DNA of 64,000 nt from Lentilactobacillus farraginis DSM 18382 = JCM 14108 (GCF_000583655.1 NZ_BAKI01000011.1:1-64000); one strand, 5' to 3'; numbered from the stretch's first letter, positions 46,956 to 57,678 are shown. Notes: generated by a model not told the origin, from the sequence alone. A program made the numbers and translations.

Positions 46956-47080
46956 TTAACGGCATTATTAAATAAGCCTATTTTACCTAACTGAACCGCG
47001 AAAATAAAGGATTCTTGATGATTTGGATTAAAAATAAAAATTTAATGAGAAAATCCTGCGTACTGATTTGGATTAACAAA

Positions 47081-47128
47081 TAAAAAAAATAAAACGAAAT
47101 TGCTGATCTTGAATCTTCAGCAATCCCG
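47081..47128 (-). terminator. Terminator of the betaine transporter operon
   Basis: Minus-strand arms CGGGATTGCTGA (47117-47128) and TCAGCAATTTCG (47095-47106) with one wobble and an A/T-rich T-tract following (47081-47094). Confidence 0.8.
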
Positions 47129-47185
47129 TTCAACTTTCATATTCAATTTTCGATCGGCTTTTAGTTCAAGCCATGGTTGATAAAC

Positions 47186-48088
47186 CTATTTCAGATCCGA
47201 AATAGTGTTAACGTTCTTCATATAAGTTGGAACAGCTAAGCCGACTTTGGCACCGTGCAGATTTTCACCCAGGTCATCAAAACGACCCTTGAAGTCTTTA
47301 TAGTAAAGTCCTTGCGTATTTGGCAGCCAAGCACTAACCGTCCCGTCGGCTGCTTTCGTCGCAATTGAAGTCCACATTGGCTGGAGCTCCATTGCCTGAA
47401 TCGTAACCTGATAGCCAAGCGTTCGCAGCGCATTGGCAACCACATTAGTAGAAGCAATTTCTGAGTCCCAAGCAACGTAGGTCAGCTTAATTTTTTGCCC
47501 CTTAACGTGCTTAATACCCTTTGTCCAAGTATTAACCTGGGCCTTATTTTGCTTAATCCAGTCATTAGCAGCTTTTCGCGGACTTTCACCGCCATTAACC
47601 TTTAACATGACAGCCGACATCTGTTCAGGATTCCAGTGGAATCGATTCAACAGTTCATAAGCTTCAGGCTTGTCCTTCTTTAACCCTTTTCGTACAATCG
47701 TATTAATATCTTCCGTTTTCCCATAGATATTTTTAGGATCTTTTAAAAACTTCAGTTTATATTTAGTGAACATCCAGTGGGGTGTCCAACCGGTAATCAC
47801 AATTGGCTGTTTATATCGAATTGATTTTCCAAGTGTCGATAACATTGCAGCAGTAGAACTCGTTTGCAACTGCCAGTTTCCCTTATCCAATCCATAGGCT
47901 TTCATCGCTTTTTGCGTTGTTGCCATCTCACCAGCTCCGGCTTCAATTCCGGTAATGGTGTAGTTAATCTGCTTGCCAACACTTTCCTTTGGATTGTATT
48001 TCGCCATTTGACTGGAACATCCGGAGAGGAGAATGATGGAAAAAAGGACCGAAATAAAGATTAGTAATTTACTGGTTGACTTTTTCAT
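47186..48088 (-). CDS. opuAC: Glycine betaine ABC transporter, substrate-binding lipoprotein
   Basis: A 300-residue lipoprotein with a signal peptide ending in the lipobox LLSGC near residue 24, so it is anchored outside the membrane. The mature part is a glycine betaine/choline binding protein (OpuAC class) with aromatic-rich segments (ITGWTPHWMFTKYKL and ATKAADGTVSAWLPNTQG). It is the last gene of the transporter operon. Confidence 0.93.
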   Translation of the reverse strand: MKKSTSKLLIFISVLFSIILLSGCSSQMAKYNPKESVGKQINYTITGIEAGAGEMATTQKAMKAYGLDKGNWQLQTSSTAAMLSTLGKSIRYKQPIVITGWTPHWMFTKYKLKFLKDPKNIYGKTEDINTIVRKGLKKDKPEAYELLNRFHWNPEQMSAVMLKVNGGESPRKAANDWIKQNKAQVNTWTKGIKHVKGQKIKLTYVAWDSEIASTNVVANALRTLGYQVTIQAMELQPMWTSIATKAADGTVSAWLPNTQGLYYKDFKGRFDDLGENLHGAKVGLAVPTYMKNVNTISDLK

Positions 48089-48100
48089 CTGAACTCCTTT

Positions 48101-48952
48101 CTATGCCTTTGGCGTTTTGCTCCGATTAATTGCCTGGGTAATTCGATCCAGAATAATTGCCAAAATAACAATTGCTAAACCAGCCGCAAAACCGCTACCG
48201 GCATCGTTTCGACCAACGGCAAAATAAACTTTGTTACCAAGACCCATTGCCCCAATCATGGATGCAATTACAACCATTGAAAGAGAGAGCATCATACTTT
48301 GATTAACGCCGGCCATTAACGTTGATTTGGCTAACGGCAGCTGAACTTTCATCAGCTTTTGCCATGCCGTTGAGCCATATGAATCAGCCGCTTCAATTAA
48401 ATCAGCCGGAACTTGGCGAATACCCAAATTGGTCATTCGAATTGTCGGTGGCATCGCAAAAATAACAGAAGCGATGACCCCGGGAACCATCCCGATACCA
48501 AAGAAAGCAACGGCAGGAATTAAATAAACAAAGGCAGGCATTGTCTGCATGAAATCAAGGATCGGTTTAACGATGATTTCTACCGCTTTTGATTTAGCCA
48601 TCCAGATTCCCAGCGGAACGCCAATCACCAACGCAATTAAACTCGATGTTAGAACCAGTGTCAGCGTTTGAGTCATGTCACGCCAGTAGCCTTGATTCCA
48701 AATATAAATCAGCCCAATTAATTCAAAAGCAATCAATGACCAATGCTTAGTCTTTCGGTTAAGCCAATAAGTGACACCGACGACGATGATAATAAACAGC
48801 CAAATCGGAATTAAATCAAAAATCCACTGAAAACCATTAATAATACCACCGATGAAATTAGTGATGCCGTTAAAGAAACCGGTAAAGCCTTCCAGCCAGT
48901 TAACAAAATGATTAATCCAATCCGACACCGGTAATTGTGGTATATTAGTCAT
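48101..48952 (-). CDS. opuAB: Glycine betaine ABC transporter, permease
   Basis: A 283-residue membrane permease with about seven helices and the permease signature EAADSYGSTAWQKLMKVQLP that contacts the ATPase. It starts inside the end of opuAA (8-base overlap) and is followed by opuAC. It provides the path for osmoprotectant uptake. Confidence 0.93.
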   Translation of the reverse strand: MTNIPQLPVSDWINHFVNWLEGFTGFFNGITNFIGGIINGFQWIFDLIPIWLFIIIVVGVTYWLNRKTKHWSLIAFELIGLIYIWNQGYWRDMTQTLTLVLTSSLIALVIGVPLGIWMAKSKAVEIIVKPILDFMQTMPAFVYLIPAVAFFGIGMVPGVIASVIFAMPPTIRMTNLGIRQVPADLIEAADSYGSTAWQKLMKVQLPLAKSTLMAGVNQSMMLSLSMVVIASMIGAMGLGNKVYFAVGRNDAGSGFAAGLAIVILAIILDRITQAINRSKTPKA

Positions 48953-50143
48953 TTACGTTCACCTCATTTCCTGAAATTGCCCCCAGAACGGCACCTCTGA
49001 TGATAATACCCAACAGGTGCTTTTGATCATCAACAACCGCAAATGGAATGGATGTCTCTGAAATTTTTTCCATAATTGTCGTAATTGGTGTATCCGCCGC
49101 TGTTGTCGGAACATCACGCTGCACGACAGAATCAAGCTTCGTGATCTTCTTTCGAATAAGATCCATTACATGGCTGGCGTCGACAATTCCAATAAATTCC
49201 CGCTTGTTGTTAACCACATATACCGAGGAAATTTCATTTTCAAGCATTCGCCGCATAGCAATTCTGGGACCATCTTTATCAATGTTGACCGTGTTTGGTC
49301 GAATCATGACATTAGCAGCTGTCAAGACTTTGGTTCGATCAACATCTTCAATGAAGCGTTCAACGTACTCATCAGCCGGCTGCGTCAAGATCTCTTCCGG
49401 CGTCCCGATTTGGACAACTTCACCGTCTTTCATAATCATGATCCGATCACCAATTCTTAAAGCTTCGTTTAAATCATGTGAAATAAAGACAATCGTTTTA
49501 TGGAGATTTTCCTGCAGGTCCAACAATTCATCCTGCATATCTTTTCGATTTAAAGGATCCAGCGCTGAGAAAGCCTCATCCATTAACAGGATTTCGGAAT
49601 TATTTGCCAAGGCTCTGGCGAGGCCAACCCGCTGTTGCATCCCACCAGAAAGCTGGGTTGGATATTGATCATCATATCCATGAAGCCCAACCAGCTCTAA
49701 AGCCTCATGAGCTTTTTGATGGCGGGTATCTTTGTCAACACCTTGAACTTCCAATCCATAGGCGGTATTTTCAATAATCGTTCGGTTAGGAAACAACGCA
49801 AAGTTCTGAAAAACCATGCTCATCTTTTTTCGCCGAACATTCAGAAGTTCCTTTTTATCCAGCTTTGTTAAATCCTGACCATCCAGGAAATTTTCCCGGA
49901 AGTTGGTTCGATCAATCGGTTGATCATTCGAATAATTGTCGACTTCCCACTGCCGGATAGTCCCATAACAACAAATATCTCACCATCATTTACGGTGAAA
50001 GAAGCATTATTGACACCAACTGTGGCACCAACTGAATTCAAAATTTCAGCCTTTGACTTCCCGGCTTTCACAAGCTCTTGGGCTCTCTGAATTCGTCTGC
50101 CGAAAATCTTGGTTAGGTTTTGTACTTTGATTTTTTCTGTCAT
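48945..50143 (-). pseudogene. opuAA: Glycine betaine ABC transporter, ATPase, one frameshift
   Basis: The frame from 50143 carries the N-terminal helix [17 protein letters not shown] and Walker [14 protein letters not shown] but stops near 49868. Another frame continues with MSMVFQNFALFPNRTI, the signature LSGGMQQR, Walker [12 protein letters not shown], and C-terminal tandem CBS domains to 48945. Adding one T to the TTT near 49890 joins them ([11 protein letters not shown]). The joined protein, near 400 residues, fits OpuAA, which senses ionic strength through the CBS domains. A homopolymer error is the likely cause. Confidence 0.88.
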
Positions 50144-50172
50144 ACGCTTCCTCCTCTATCAAAATTAACCTT

Positions 50173-50199
50173 AAAAAAATGACACTCGGACGGGGTGTC
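50173..50199 (-). terminator. Terminator-like hairpin in the opuAA leader
   Basis: On the minus strand GACAC-CCCGTCCGA-GTGTC (50181-50199) is followed directly by a T-rich tract (50173-50180). It sits about 30 bases upstream of the opuAA start and downstream of the likely promoter, so it could work as an attenuator. The stem is only five base pairs. The GTGTC/GACAC pair could instead be an operator. Confidence 0.5.
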
Positions 50200-50230
50200 G
50201 TGGATTTTTCATAAAAGAATAACGATTACT

Positions 50231-50267
50231 ACCATAACAAAAAATGAAGTTTCAATCAAACGATTGA
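50231..50267 (-). promoter_or_regulatory. Promoter of the opuA operon with overlapping palindrome
   Basis: Minus strand -35 TTGATT (50254-50259), 17-bp spacer, -10 TATGGT (50231-50236). The palindrome TCAATC-AAAC-GATTGA (50252-50267) covers the -35 box and is a candidate operator. The rest of 50268-50613 holds a weak CCCAC/GTGGG hairpin near 50472-50495 and no gene I trust. Confidence 0.5.
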
Positions 50268-50613
50268 CCTAAAAACGCCCTTTAATTATAGATTAACATT
50301 TTCTTTGCAAAACGGGACCGTAAAAGCTTTCTCAGCTGTTTTACAAGAATTTGCCGTTTTCCACATCAGATTGGCTTTAATGACTGCCAAATCGGTCTTC
50401 GTAGCTTAGATAACTAAAAAATAATGGTTTTAATAAAAGAGATGATGAAGGACGATTTTTTAAGCAAACAATGCCCCACAAATTTTAGGCGTGGGACGAA
50501 GGGCAACTTCCAAAGCACAATCGAATTAGTCAAATATTCCGAGCTTAAATGTTTGGGCAATTCGATTTTGCAGCAGAAAATTACCTTTCGGCGTTTGCAC
50601 TCGGTAATAATCG

Positions 50614-50659
50614 TGATTAAAACAAACGGGGCTAGACAAAATTACTTTTGTCTCAGCCC
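50614..50659 (-). terminator. Terminator of rlmD
   Basis: Minus-strand GGGCTGAGACAAAA (50646-50659) pairs with TTTTGTCTAGCCCC (50628-50641, one bulged base) and is followed by GTTTGTTTTAATC. Hairpins of this GGGCTGAGACAAAA type recur between genes in lactobacilli. Confidence 0.65.
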
Positions 50660-50672
50660 TCTCCCACGCAAA

Positions 50673-50714
50673 CAAGCCCCAAGATTAAAGTTTTGACTTT
50701 GACCTTGGGGCTTG
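50673..50714. terminator. Second hairpin downstream of rlmD
   Basis: Perfect 11-bp arms CAAGCCCCAAG (50673-50683) and CTTGGGGCTTG (50704-50714). On the plus strand it is followed by GAGACTTTTTT. It may act as a first or backup terminator for rlmD or block rightward transcription. Confidence 0.55.
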
Positions 50715-50762
50715 AGACTTTTTTAGATTATTTATTTAGCTAAACCAATTTTCGATGGTATT

Positions 50763-52133
50763 TTAACGAACTTTTTCAAATACCGTTACGGATTCAACGT
50801 GAACCGTTTGTGGAAATTGGTCCACCGGCTGAATCGGTTGATTAATCTGATAACCATGTTCCAAAAGCAGCTTTGCATCTCTCGCAAGCGTTGCCGGATT
50901 GCAGGAAACATAGATTAATCGTTGTGGGGACATCCCGGCAACACTTTCAATCAAAGACTCATCCAAACCTTTTCGCGGTGGGTCAACCACAACCACATCC
51001 GGTTTCAAGCCATCTTTTTGCCACTTGGCTAGTTGGTCTTCCGCCTTACCGGTAATAAATTGGCAATTGTTCAACTTGTTCAGCCGGGCATTTCGATTGG
51101 CATCTTCAATGGCTTCGGGAACAATATCAACACCATAAACCTTCTTGACGACTTTTGCCAACGACAGCGAAATTGTCCCAATACCGCAATAAGCATCGAT
51201 AACAACGTCATTTTCATTCAACCGGGCCTTTTGAATAGCCAATTTATACAATTTCTCGGTTTGAACAGGATTAACTTGATAAAACGAGTTTGGTGAAATT
51301 TCAAACTTCAGCCCCATTAACTGATCCGTAATAGTTCCCTTTCCCCAGAGTACCTTGTTTTGTTCACCCATCAATGCATTTGTATTTTTAGGATTGATAT
51401 TTTGCACAAGGCTCTTCACTTCGGGGAGTTGGTCAACAATTTCCGAAACTAATTCGGCTTCACTCGGTAATTTTCGACTCTTAGTGATTAGCACCACCAT
51501 CATCTCATGTGAATAGTGACCTCTACGCACCATGATATTTCGAATAACACCCCGATGGCTTTTTTCGTCATACGGCGTAATTTGAAACTTCCTAAGAATA
51601 TTTCTGACTACTACAACGGCCTTATCAATTTCCGGATCCTGAATATAAAAATCTTCAATTGGCACCAAATCATGGGAATGCTTTCGATAAAAGCCGGTTT
51701 GCAATTGACCATTCAGCAGCCGAACAGGGATTTGAGCCTTGTTGCGATAATGATAAGGCGTTTCCATCCCAATTGTCGGTGCTACCTCGACATCAAGTTT
51801 CATTTTGTCAAAATCGACCTGAATTTGGTGTTGCTTAAACATCAACTGGGCCGGATAAGCCAGGTGTTGAAGCAGCGCAATCCCGGTCTGGGTGTATGCT
51901 CGATTTACCGGCTCAACCCGATCAGCGCTTTTTTTCAAAATTTTAATTGTTTTCCCAAAAGCGAAGTTTTTCTTGACCTTCGTTACTTGAATCGTAACCG
52001 ATTCGGTTGGCAGTGCGTTCTCAATGAAAATCGGAAAATCATCAATTTTAGCGACTCCCAATCCCTGATAAGTCAAGTCAGTTACTTCAACATCGTATTT
52101 TTGATTTTTTTGTACGGGTACTTGTGTTTTCAT
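50763..52133 (-). CDS. rlmD: 23S rRNA (uracil-C5)-methyltransferase, RlmD/RlmCD family
   Basis: A 456-residue SAM-dependent methyltransferase. The N-terminal TRAM domain is about residues 5-60 (DVEVTDLTYQGLGVAKIDDFP). The SAM-binding motif DAYCGIGTISLSLA and the catalytic cysteine in YVSCNPATLARD with DPPRKGLDE are present. The classical iron-sulphur cysteines before the SAM domain seem absent, as in the Firmicute RlmCD type that methylates U747 and U1939. It is downstream of dagK after a terminator. Confidence 0.92.
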   Translation of the reverse strand: MKTQVPVQKNQKYDVEVTDLTYQGLGVAKIDDFPIFIENALPTESVTIQVTKVKKNFAFGKTIKILKKSADRVEPVNRAYTQTGIALLQHLAYPAQLMFKQHQIQVDFDKMKLDVEVAPTIGMETPYHYRNKAQIPVRLLNGQLQTGFYRKHSHDLVPIEDFYIQDPEIDKAVVVVRNILRKFQITPYDEKSHRGVIRNIMVRRGHYSHEMMVVLITKSRKLPSEAELVSEIVDQLPEVKSLVQNINPKNTNALMGEQNKVLWGKGTITDQLMGLKFEISPNSFYQVNPVQTEKLYKLAIQKARLNENDVVIDAYCGIGTISLSLAKVVKKVYGVDIVPEAIEDANRNARLNKLNNCQFITGKAEDQLAKWQKDGLKPDVVVVDPPRKGLDESLIESVAGMSPQRLIYVSCNPATLARDAKLLLEHGYQINQPIQPVDQFPQTVHVESVTVFEKVR

Positions 52134-52158
52134 TTATTCACCTTTGCATTTACTTATA

Positions 52159-52196
52159 AGCAAAAATTGCGAGTCGAGAATTCGAATCGCAATTTT
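52159..52196. terminator. Terminator after dagK
   Basis: Perfect 10-bp arms AAAATTGCGA (52163-52172) and TCGCAATTTT (52187-52196) with a T-rich tract on the minus strand. It ends the pcrA-to-dagK cluster. Confidence 0.75.
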
Positions 52197-52214
52197 CTTC
52201 AACAACCTATTAAA

Positions 52215-53225
52215 CTATTCTTTATCGGGCAACTTGTCAACACCTTTGACGAAGTTCTTTTCAACCCGTTTCATTTCATCTGTTTCATTAGAGTAAGCAT
52301 CATCCGGGATTTCATCGAGATTAGCATAAAAAGTAATGTGCTGTTTTAAATCAACAAACGTCATTGGTGCATCGCCACCGTATTCACCATCCAGGTTGAT
52401 TAACATCCGATCACCCTTTTGGGCCGGTTTAGCGGTTACTTTCCGGGTTTTTTCGTAAATTATCCGTGGATCATCAATATGACGGCCACCATTTAAAACT
52501 TTTGAGGCTAAGTGAAGGATTTCAACCAGATTACTGGTCTTAACAATAATTAACGTAAACTTGCCGTCGTCCAACGAAGCATCAGGAACAATTTGTTCAA
52601 AACCACCTACAGAATTAGTTAAGGCGAGGAAAAACATAGAAGCTTTGCCTCTGAATTCACCATGATCATATTTAATATCCATCTCAATTGGTTTAATCCT
52701 TGGTAAGAGTTCAGCTCCCCTTACCAAGTAAGCCAAATAACCAAAGAACGTTTTCAGATCAGATGGCACATCATACGTCAGTTCAGTCAAAAGACCACCA
52801 GCAGCAATGTTAATAAAATAATTTTCACCGGCACGACCAATATCCATATTAATCGTTTGCTTTTTAAAGATAATCTTGGCAGCATCAACCGGATCTTCTC
52901 GCGGTATGTGAAGTGCCCGCGCATAATCATTAGTTGTTCCTGCCGGTATAATTGCCATTTGAGGACGTTTCTTCAATGGTGCAACGCCATTAACGACTTC
53001 ATTAATGGTACCGTCACCACCGGCAGCAACAATCAACTCAAAGCCTTCCTGAGCCGCTCGCCGTGCTTCATTTTTGGCTGAATCCTTTTGAGGAGTTGTT
53101 GCAAAAGCACTGGTTTCAAATCCTGCATGCTCAAAAACATCCAAAATATCAACCATTTTCTGCTTTAGAATTTCTCTTCCGGAAGTCGGATTATATATCA
53201 CTCTCGCCCGTTTTCGCATAACCAT
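52215..53225 (-). CDS. dagK: Diacylglycerol kinase (DgkB/DagK)
   Basis: A 336-residue soluble lipid kinase. The nucleotide motif GGDGTINEVVNG is near residue 65, preceded by IYNPTSGREILK. It phosphorylates diacylglycerol to phosphatidic acid, recycling the diacylglycerol that LtaS produces (ltaS is at the other end of the window). The C-terminus is acidic and lysine-rich. It follows gatB by 9 bases. Confidence 0.94.
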   Translation of the reverse strand: MVMRKRARVIYNPTSGREILKQKMVDILDVFEHAGFETSAFATTPQKDSAKNEARRAAQEGFELIVAAGGDGTINEVVNGVAPLKKRPQMAIIPAGTTNDYARALHIPREDPVDAAKIIFKKQTINMDIGRAGENYFINIAAGGLLTELTYDVPSDLKTFFGYLAYLVRGAELLPRIKPIEMDIKYDHGEFRGKASMFFLALTNSVGGFEQIVPDASLDDGKFTLIIVKTSNLVEILHLASKVLNGGRHIDDPRIIYEKTRKVTAKPAQKGDRMLINLDGEYGGDAPMTFVDLKQHITFYANLDEIPDDAYSNETDEMKRVEKNFVKGVDKLPDKE

Positions 53226-53234
53226 TCTGACCTT

Positions 53235-54656
53235 CTACTTATTCATAGAGTCCTTTAATAATTTATTAACAATCTGTGGATTTGCTTTTCCATGAGTTTG
53301 CTTCATAATTTGGCCAACCAAGAAGCCGATAGCTCGGTCTTTACCATTGTGGAAATCCTCTACAGACTGTGGATTGTCTGCAATGACGCTGTTAACAATC
53401 GGTTGAAGCTTGGCAGGATCCGATAACTGGACCATTCCTTTTTCTTCAACAAATTTCTTAGGTTCTTCACCCTTGGTAATTGCCTTAAAGACCTTCTTAG
53501 CCATCTTTGAAGAAATTGTCCCATCAGTAATCAACTTAATCATTGTTGCCAAATGTTGCGGCGTAAGCTTTGTATCCTGCAACTCAACTTGGTTGTCGTT
53601 CAGGTACTCGTTAACGCTTCCTTGCAGATAATTGGCAGCTAATTTGGCATCGGCGCCTTCACGAATCATCTGATCAAAGAAGTCAGACATTTCTTTAGTC
53701 TGAGTCACAACCATTGCATCATAGTCGGTAATCCCTAATTCATTAACATATCGTTGCCGACGTTTATTAGGTGCTTCTGGTAATTCCTTAGCAATCTGGT
53801 CAATCCAGTCTTGAGAAATATCAAGAACAGGAAGATCAGGTTCCGGGAAGTAACGATAATCGTCAGAACCTTCCTTAACCCGCATCAATTCAGTTTGGCC
53901 TGTCGTTTCATCAAATCGACGGGTTTCTTGTTGGATAGTACCACCAGACATCAATACCCGTTGCTGACGCTGTTCTTCATATTCAAGACTTTTGCGAACA
54001 TAATTGAATGAGTTAATGTTCTTCATTTCGACTTTGGTACCAAATTCTTTTTGACCGATTGGCCGAATAGAAATGTTGGTATCAACCCGCATGGAACCCT
54101 CTTCCATTTTAACGTCTGAAACGCCGGTGAATTGAACGATCTGTCGTAACTGTTCCAAGTAGGCGTAGGCTTCATCCGGTGAAGCAATATCCGGCTTTGA
54201 AACAATTTCAATTAACGGGGTGCCCTGACGATTCAGGTCAACAAATGAGTGTTCAGACTCATGGGTATTCTTACCGGCATCTTCTTCGATATGCATTTCC
54301 GCAATCCCGATTTTCTTCTTTTGGCCGTTAACTTCTACCTCAACCCAGCCATCGTGCGCAATTGGTGTTTCAGATTGCGTAATCTGATAAGCTTTGGGAT
54401 TATCAGGATAGAAGTAATTCTTTCGGTCAAAATGTGGATGCCGCTCAATTTCAGCATGAAGTGCCAAGCCAGCCATAATACCGTCGTGAACGACGCCCTT
54501 GTTGGTTGTTGGTAAAACACCGGGGTAACCCCAATCAATAACGTTGGTGTTGGCATTTGGTTTATCACCAAATTCAACGGGAGAAGGACTAAAAATCTTG
54601 GATTTCGTTTTAAGCTCAACGTGGACTTCCAAACCAATTGTTGTTTCAAAATTCAT
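53235..54656 (-). CDS. gatB: Aspartyl/glutamyl-tRNA amidotransferase, subunit B
   Basis: A 473-residue subunit that binds misacylated Glu-tRNA(Gln) or Asp-tRNA(Asn) and converts it to the amide form with ammonia from GatA. N-terminal [24 protein letters not shown] and the [14 protein letters not shown] block match. The C-terminal YqeY-like domain is present to residue 473. It shares a base with the gatA stop. Confidence 0.96.
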   Translation of the reverse strand: MNFETTIGLEVHVELKTKSKIFSPSPVEFGDKPNANTNVIDWGYPGVLPTTNKGVVHDGIMAGLALHAEIERHPHFDRKNYFYPDNPKAYQITQSETPIAHDGWVEVEVNGQKKKIGIAEMHIEEDAGKNTHESEHSFVDLNRQGTPLIEIVSKPDIASPDEAYAYLEQLRQIVQFTGVSDVKMEEGSMRVDTNISIRPIGQKEFGTKVEMKNINSFNYVRKSLEYEEQRQQRVLMSGGTIQQETRRFDETTGQTELMRVKEGSDDYRYFPEPDLPVLDISQDWIDQIAKELPEAPNKRRQRYVNELGITDYDAMVVTQTKEMSDFFDQMIREGADAKLAANYLQGSVNEYLNDNQVELQDTKLTPQHLATMIKLITDGTISSKMAKKVFKAITKGEEPKKFVEEKGMVQLSDPAKLQPIVNSVIADNPQSVEDFHNGKDRAIGFLVGQIMKQTHGKANPQIVNKLLKDSMNK

Positions 54657-56119
54657 TAGTTGTTTCCTCCCATCTTCGGTGTCTGCTTCGCAAAATCAGT
54701 TGCTTGTTCAAATGCATTACCAGCTTGATAAACTGTCAATTCGTCATAGGGACGTCCAATCAATTGAACCCCGACCGGCAAGCCCTTGGAAAAGCCGGCA
54801 GGAACTGACATTCCGGGAAGTCCAGCCAAGTTAACCGGTAAAGTCAAAACATCGTTCATGTACATTGTCATTGGATCTGAAACATCTTCACCAATACCAT
54901 AAGCAGGAGTTGGTGCGGTTGGTGCCAAAATCAAGTCAAAATCTTTAAAAACGTTTGTAAAGTCGTTAATCATCAAAGTTCGAACTTGGGCGGCCTTTTT
55001 AAAGTAAGCATCGTAAAAGCCGGCTGAAAGTGAGAAAGTCCCAAGCATAATTCGCCGTTTAACCTCATCGCCAAAACCTTCGGAACGTGATTTGATATAC
55101 AAATCATCCAGATTTTTAACATTCTTAGCGCGACGCCCATATCGAATACCGTCAAACCGTTGTAGGTTAGACGATGCTTCGGATGAAGAAATAATGTAGT
55201 AAGCAGCGACACCGTATTTTGTATGTGGTAATGAAACCTCATCAACCGTTGCTCCCAGCTTCTTAAACGTTTCGGCAGTCTCATTAACAACCTTCTTAAC
55301 ATCATCATCCAATCCTTGAGCCATAAACTCTGAAGGAATTCCAATCCGTAAGCCCTTAACCCCTTTTTTCAAAGTACTTGTGAAGTCAGGAACTTCCTTT
55401 GTTGAAGATGTTAAATCATGATCATCATGCCCGGCAATGGCGTTTAACAATGTTGCGTTATCGGCAACGTTTCGTGTGATTGGTCCAATTTGATCCAAAC
55501 TGGAGCCAAATGCAATCAATCCCCAACGGGAAACCCGACCATACGTTGGTTTCATTCCGACAACTCCGTTAAAAGAAGCCGGTTGCCGAATAGAACCACC
55601 TGTGTCAGAACCCAGCGCAGCAATTACTTCGCCGGCAGCAACTGCAGCGGCAGAACCACCTGATGAGCCGCCAGGAACTTTCGTTTTATCCCATGGATTA
55701 TGTGTAATCTTAAAAGCGGAATTTTCAGTTGAGCCACCCATCGCAAATTCATCCATGTTGGTTTTGCCAACCGCGATGGTGCCGAGCTTTTTCATTTTAG
55801 CCGCTGCGGTCGCATCATAAATAGGCGTAAAGTTTTCCAAAATTTTGGAAGCTGCCGTTGTCTTTAATCCCTTTGTAACGATATTATCTTTAATGGCTAC
55901 CGGCATTCCAGATAAAAGATTATCCGGTTCAATCCCGTTTTCATCAAGTTGCTTGGCTTGTGCCAAAGCACCGTCTTCATCAAGTGTTAGAAACGCATTG
56001 ATATCACCATCAACCTGCTTGATATTCTTTAAAGTCTGGTTGGTTAACTCTTCGGCAGAAATGTCTTTATCGACTAACTGCTTGTGAATGCTGGTCAATG
56101 ATTGGTTAAAATAATTCAT
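54656..56119 (-). CDS. gatA: Aspartyl/glutamyl-tRNA amidotransferase, subunit A
   Basis: A 487-residue amidase-family protein that hydrolyses glutamine and channels ammonia to GatB. The catalytic Ser-cisSer-Lys set is visible: [22 protein letters not shown] and [13 protein letters not shown]. Length is normal. Start and stop overlap gatC and gatB by one base. Confidence 0.97.
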   Translation of the reverse strand: MNYFNQSLTSIHKQLVDKDISAEELTNQTLKNIKQVDGDINAFLTLDEDGALAQAKQLDENGIEPDNLLSGMPVAIKDNIVTKGLKTTAASKILENFTPIYDATAAAKMKKLGTIAVGKTNMDEFAMGGSTENSAFKITHNPWDKTKVPGGSSGGSAAAVAAGEVIAALGSDTGGSIRQPASFNGVVGMKPTYGRVSRWGLIAFGSSLDQIGPITRNVADNATLLNAIAGHDDHDLTSSTKEVPDFTSTLKKGVKGLRIGIPSEFMAQGLDDDVKKVVNETAETFKKLGATVDEVSLPHTKYGVAAYYIISSSEASSNLQRFDGIRYGRRAKNVKNLDDLYIKSRSEGFGDEVKRRIMLGTFSLSAGFYDAYFKKAAQVRTLMINDFTNVFKDFDLILAPTAPTPAYGIGEDVSDPMTMYMNDVLTLPVNLAGLPGMSVPAGFSKGLPVGVQLIGRPYDELTVYQAGNAFEQATDFAKQTPKMGGNN

Positions 56120-56430
56120 TATTCGTTCGACCCACTTTCATCAATAATTGTCGGAACCCGGATGTAACCATCCTGCGTATCCGGAGCATTATCAAGCAAT
56201 GCTTGACGCTGATGCCAATTATCAGCAATATCTTCCCGCATGACATTCACTTGATCCGTGACGCTGCTTGTCGGTTCAACACCGTCAGTGTCTACTTCAC
56301 TCAAAGTCTCAAATAAACCAATAATTTTGTCCAACTGGGTTGTAAAGTATGGCAGCTGATCGTCATCAATCTTTAGCTTAGCCAGTTCGGCGACGTGCTT
56401 TACTTGATCTTCGGAGATCTTTTCAGTCAT
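56119..56430 (-). CDS. gatC: Aspartyl/glutamyl-tRNA amidotransferase, subunit C
   Basis: A 103-residue small subunit that stabilises GatA/GatB. Start [21 protein letters not shown], then [16 protein letters not shown], match GatC. It is the first gene of gatCAB, with 87 bases to camS upstream. Confidence 0.95.
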   Translation of the reverse strand: MTEKISEDQVKHVAELAKLKIDDDQLPYFTTQLDKIIGLFETLSEVDTDGVEPTSSVTDQVNVMREDIADNWHQRQALLDNAPDTQDGYIRVPTIIDESGSNE

Positions 56431-56517
56431 TGAAATCCTTCTCTCTTCTGAAAATAGTCATTTTATTTAGCAACAATGTTCATTTTAACATATAAATTAA
56501 ACTGATTTCTTACAAAA

Positions 56518-57660
56518 TTAGTAACTGTTAAAGATATGAGCTGAAAACTTTTTCTCATTTTCTTTACGCGATAGGAAACTCTGAATTCCTTCCGTTGATT
56601 GAACCGTAATATCGATTGGCGCATTTGCAGGTAAATATTTTTGAGCTGCGCTTTGAATGTATTGTGTAAAGCTGATGATTTCAGTTTGACTGTAAAATTG
56701 CGTCGTGATATTGATATTCATCCCGTTTAAGGCCCCATCCGTGTATTGCGCCTGTGCTGTCACACCACTTAAATTAGGGAAAAATGTCTGAACTTGGGAT
56801 TTAAAATTATCAAATGAATCCTCGTCGTTTTGACTCGGTCCTTTTTTATTTGATTGAAGCGGGAAAACGTAGTTCTTTTGCTTTACCTTGGTCCATTTGT
56901 CAATGCTGTTTGATCCCTTATTATTGGTTGAATAAGCAAAGAAATTGCCCCCAACCAGACTATCATCGGAAGCCTGCTTATACAATGCAATCACAATTGG
57001 AATGTTTTTCAATTTTTTATTTTTCCGTAGTCGCTGCAAAACCTGGCCGGCAATTTTTTTACCTTCGCGACTAATTTCAGCATTGGAAATATGGGTTTCA
57101 TAAGTTGGACCGTATTGCTTCTTCTTATAATAATCCACGGAATTAATGGCTAACCCGATTGTCATTCCTTGCAGGCTTAACGACTTACCATTCCGTGTCA
57201 TAAAGTCCTGCTCACTAATCTGTGACAGATACACCGGTGTTCTGGTATTGGGATTAGTTGACTTAGACTTTTTAGGATTCAGACCGGTTGGATTTGATTT
57301 GGATTTTCTGCCTAACCAATTTTCAACCCGGTCTGTCGATAAATATTGACCTTCCTGAAAAACGTATTTCTTTGTAGAAAACTCTTTCTTGGAAATATTA
57401 AGTAATCCGTTTTCGAATCCTTTGATATTGAATTGATTTGACTCCTGTTGAACACTAACACCACGTGATTTACTAGTCTGGTAACGGCCGTTTTTAATGA
57501 CCCCTTGATAGTAACTGGCATTTGTTTGCCCAGTTAACTGCGTTTTGGCCTTTGAACTACCGGAATTAATGGTATCATTGGATAAGTTATCAACGCTTCC
57601 ACAGGCCGCCAACAGGATTCCGGTTAAAACAACCGAAATTCCCAGAAATATTTTTTTCAA
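56518..57660 (-). CDS. camS: CamS family lipoprotein
   Basis: The likely start is TTG at 57660, because GGAGG lies 8 bases before it; an upstream ATG overlaps that ribosome binding site. The 380-residue product has a lipoprotein signal peptide ending in LLAACG, so it is membrane-attached outside the cell. The rest matches the CamS family, first described as a sex pheromone precursor (cAM373) in enterococci. It lies between ligA and gatC, its conserved place in Firmicutes. Its cellular role is unknown. Confidence 0.92.
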   Translation of the reverse strand: MKKIFLGISVVLTGILLAACGSVDNLSNDTINSGSSKAKTQLTGQTNASYYQGVIKNGRYQTSKSRGVSVQQESNQFNIKGFENGLLNISKKEFSTKKYVFQEGQYLSTDRVENWLGRKSKSNPTGLNPKKSKSTNPNTRTPVYLSQISEQDFMTRNGKSLSLQGMTIGLAINSVDYYKKKQYGPTYETHISNAEISREGKKIAGQVLQRLRKNKKLKNIPIVIALYKQASDDSLVGGNFFAYSTNNKGSNSIDKWTKVKQKNYVFPLQSNKKGPSQNDEDSFDNFKSQVQTFFPNLSGVTAQAQYTDGALNGMNINITTQFYSQTEIISFTQYIQSAAQKYLPANAPIDITVQSTEGIQSFLSRKENEKKFSAHIFNSY

Positions 57661-57678
57661 AATTGATTCCTCCATACG

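Noticed and set aside
49048-49668. Open frame of 206 codons antisense to opuAA
   Set aside because: Serine- and isoleucine-rich product without any domain, opposite the conserved ATPase sequence. Not a gene.
50424-50696. Plus-strand frame of 90 codons between opuAA and rlmD
   Set aside because: It runs through two terminator hairpins, has low-complexity sequence and no convincing ribosome binding site.
51516-52349. Long open frame on the plus strand opposite rlmD and dagK (277 codons)
   Set aside because: It is antisense to two well-recognised genes, has an unlikely Phe/Ile/Asn-rich composition and no ribosome binding site; it is a shadow of the opposite strand.
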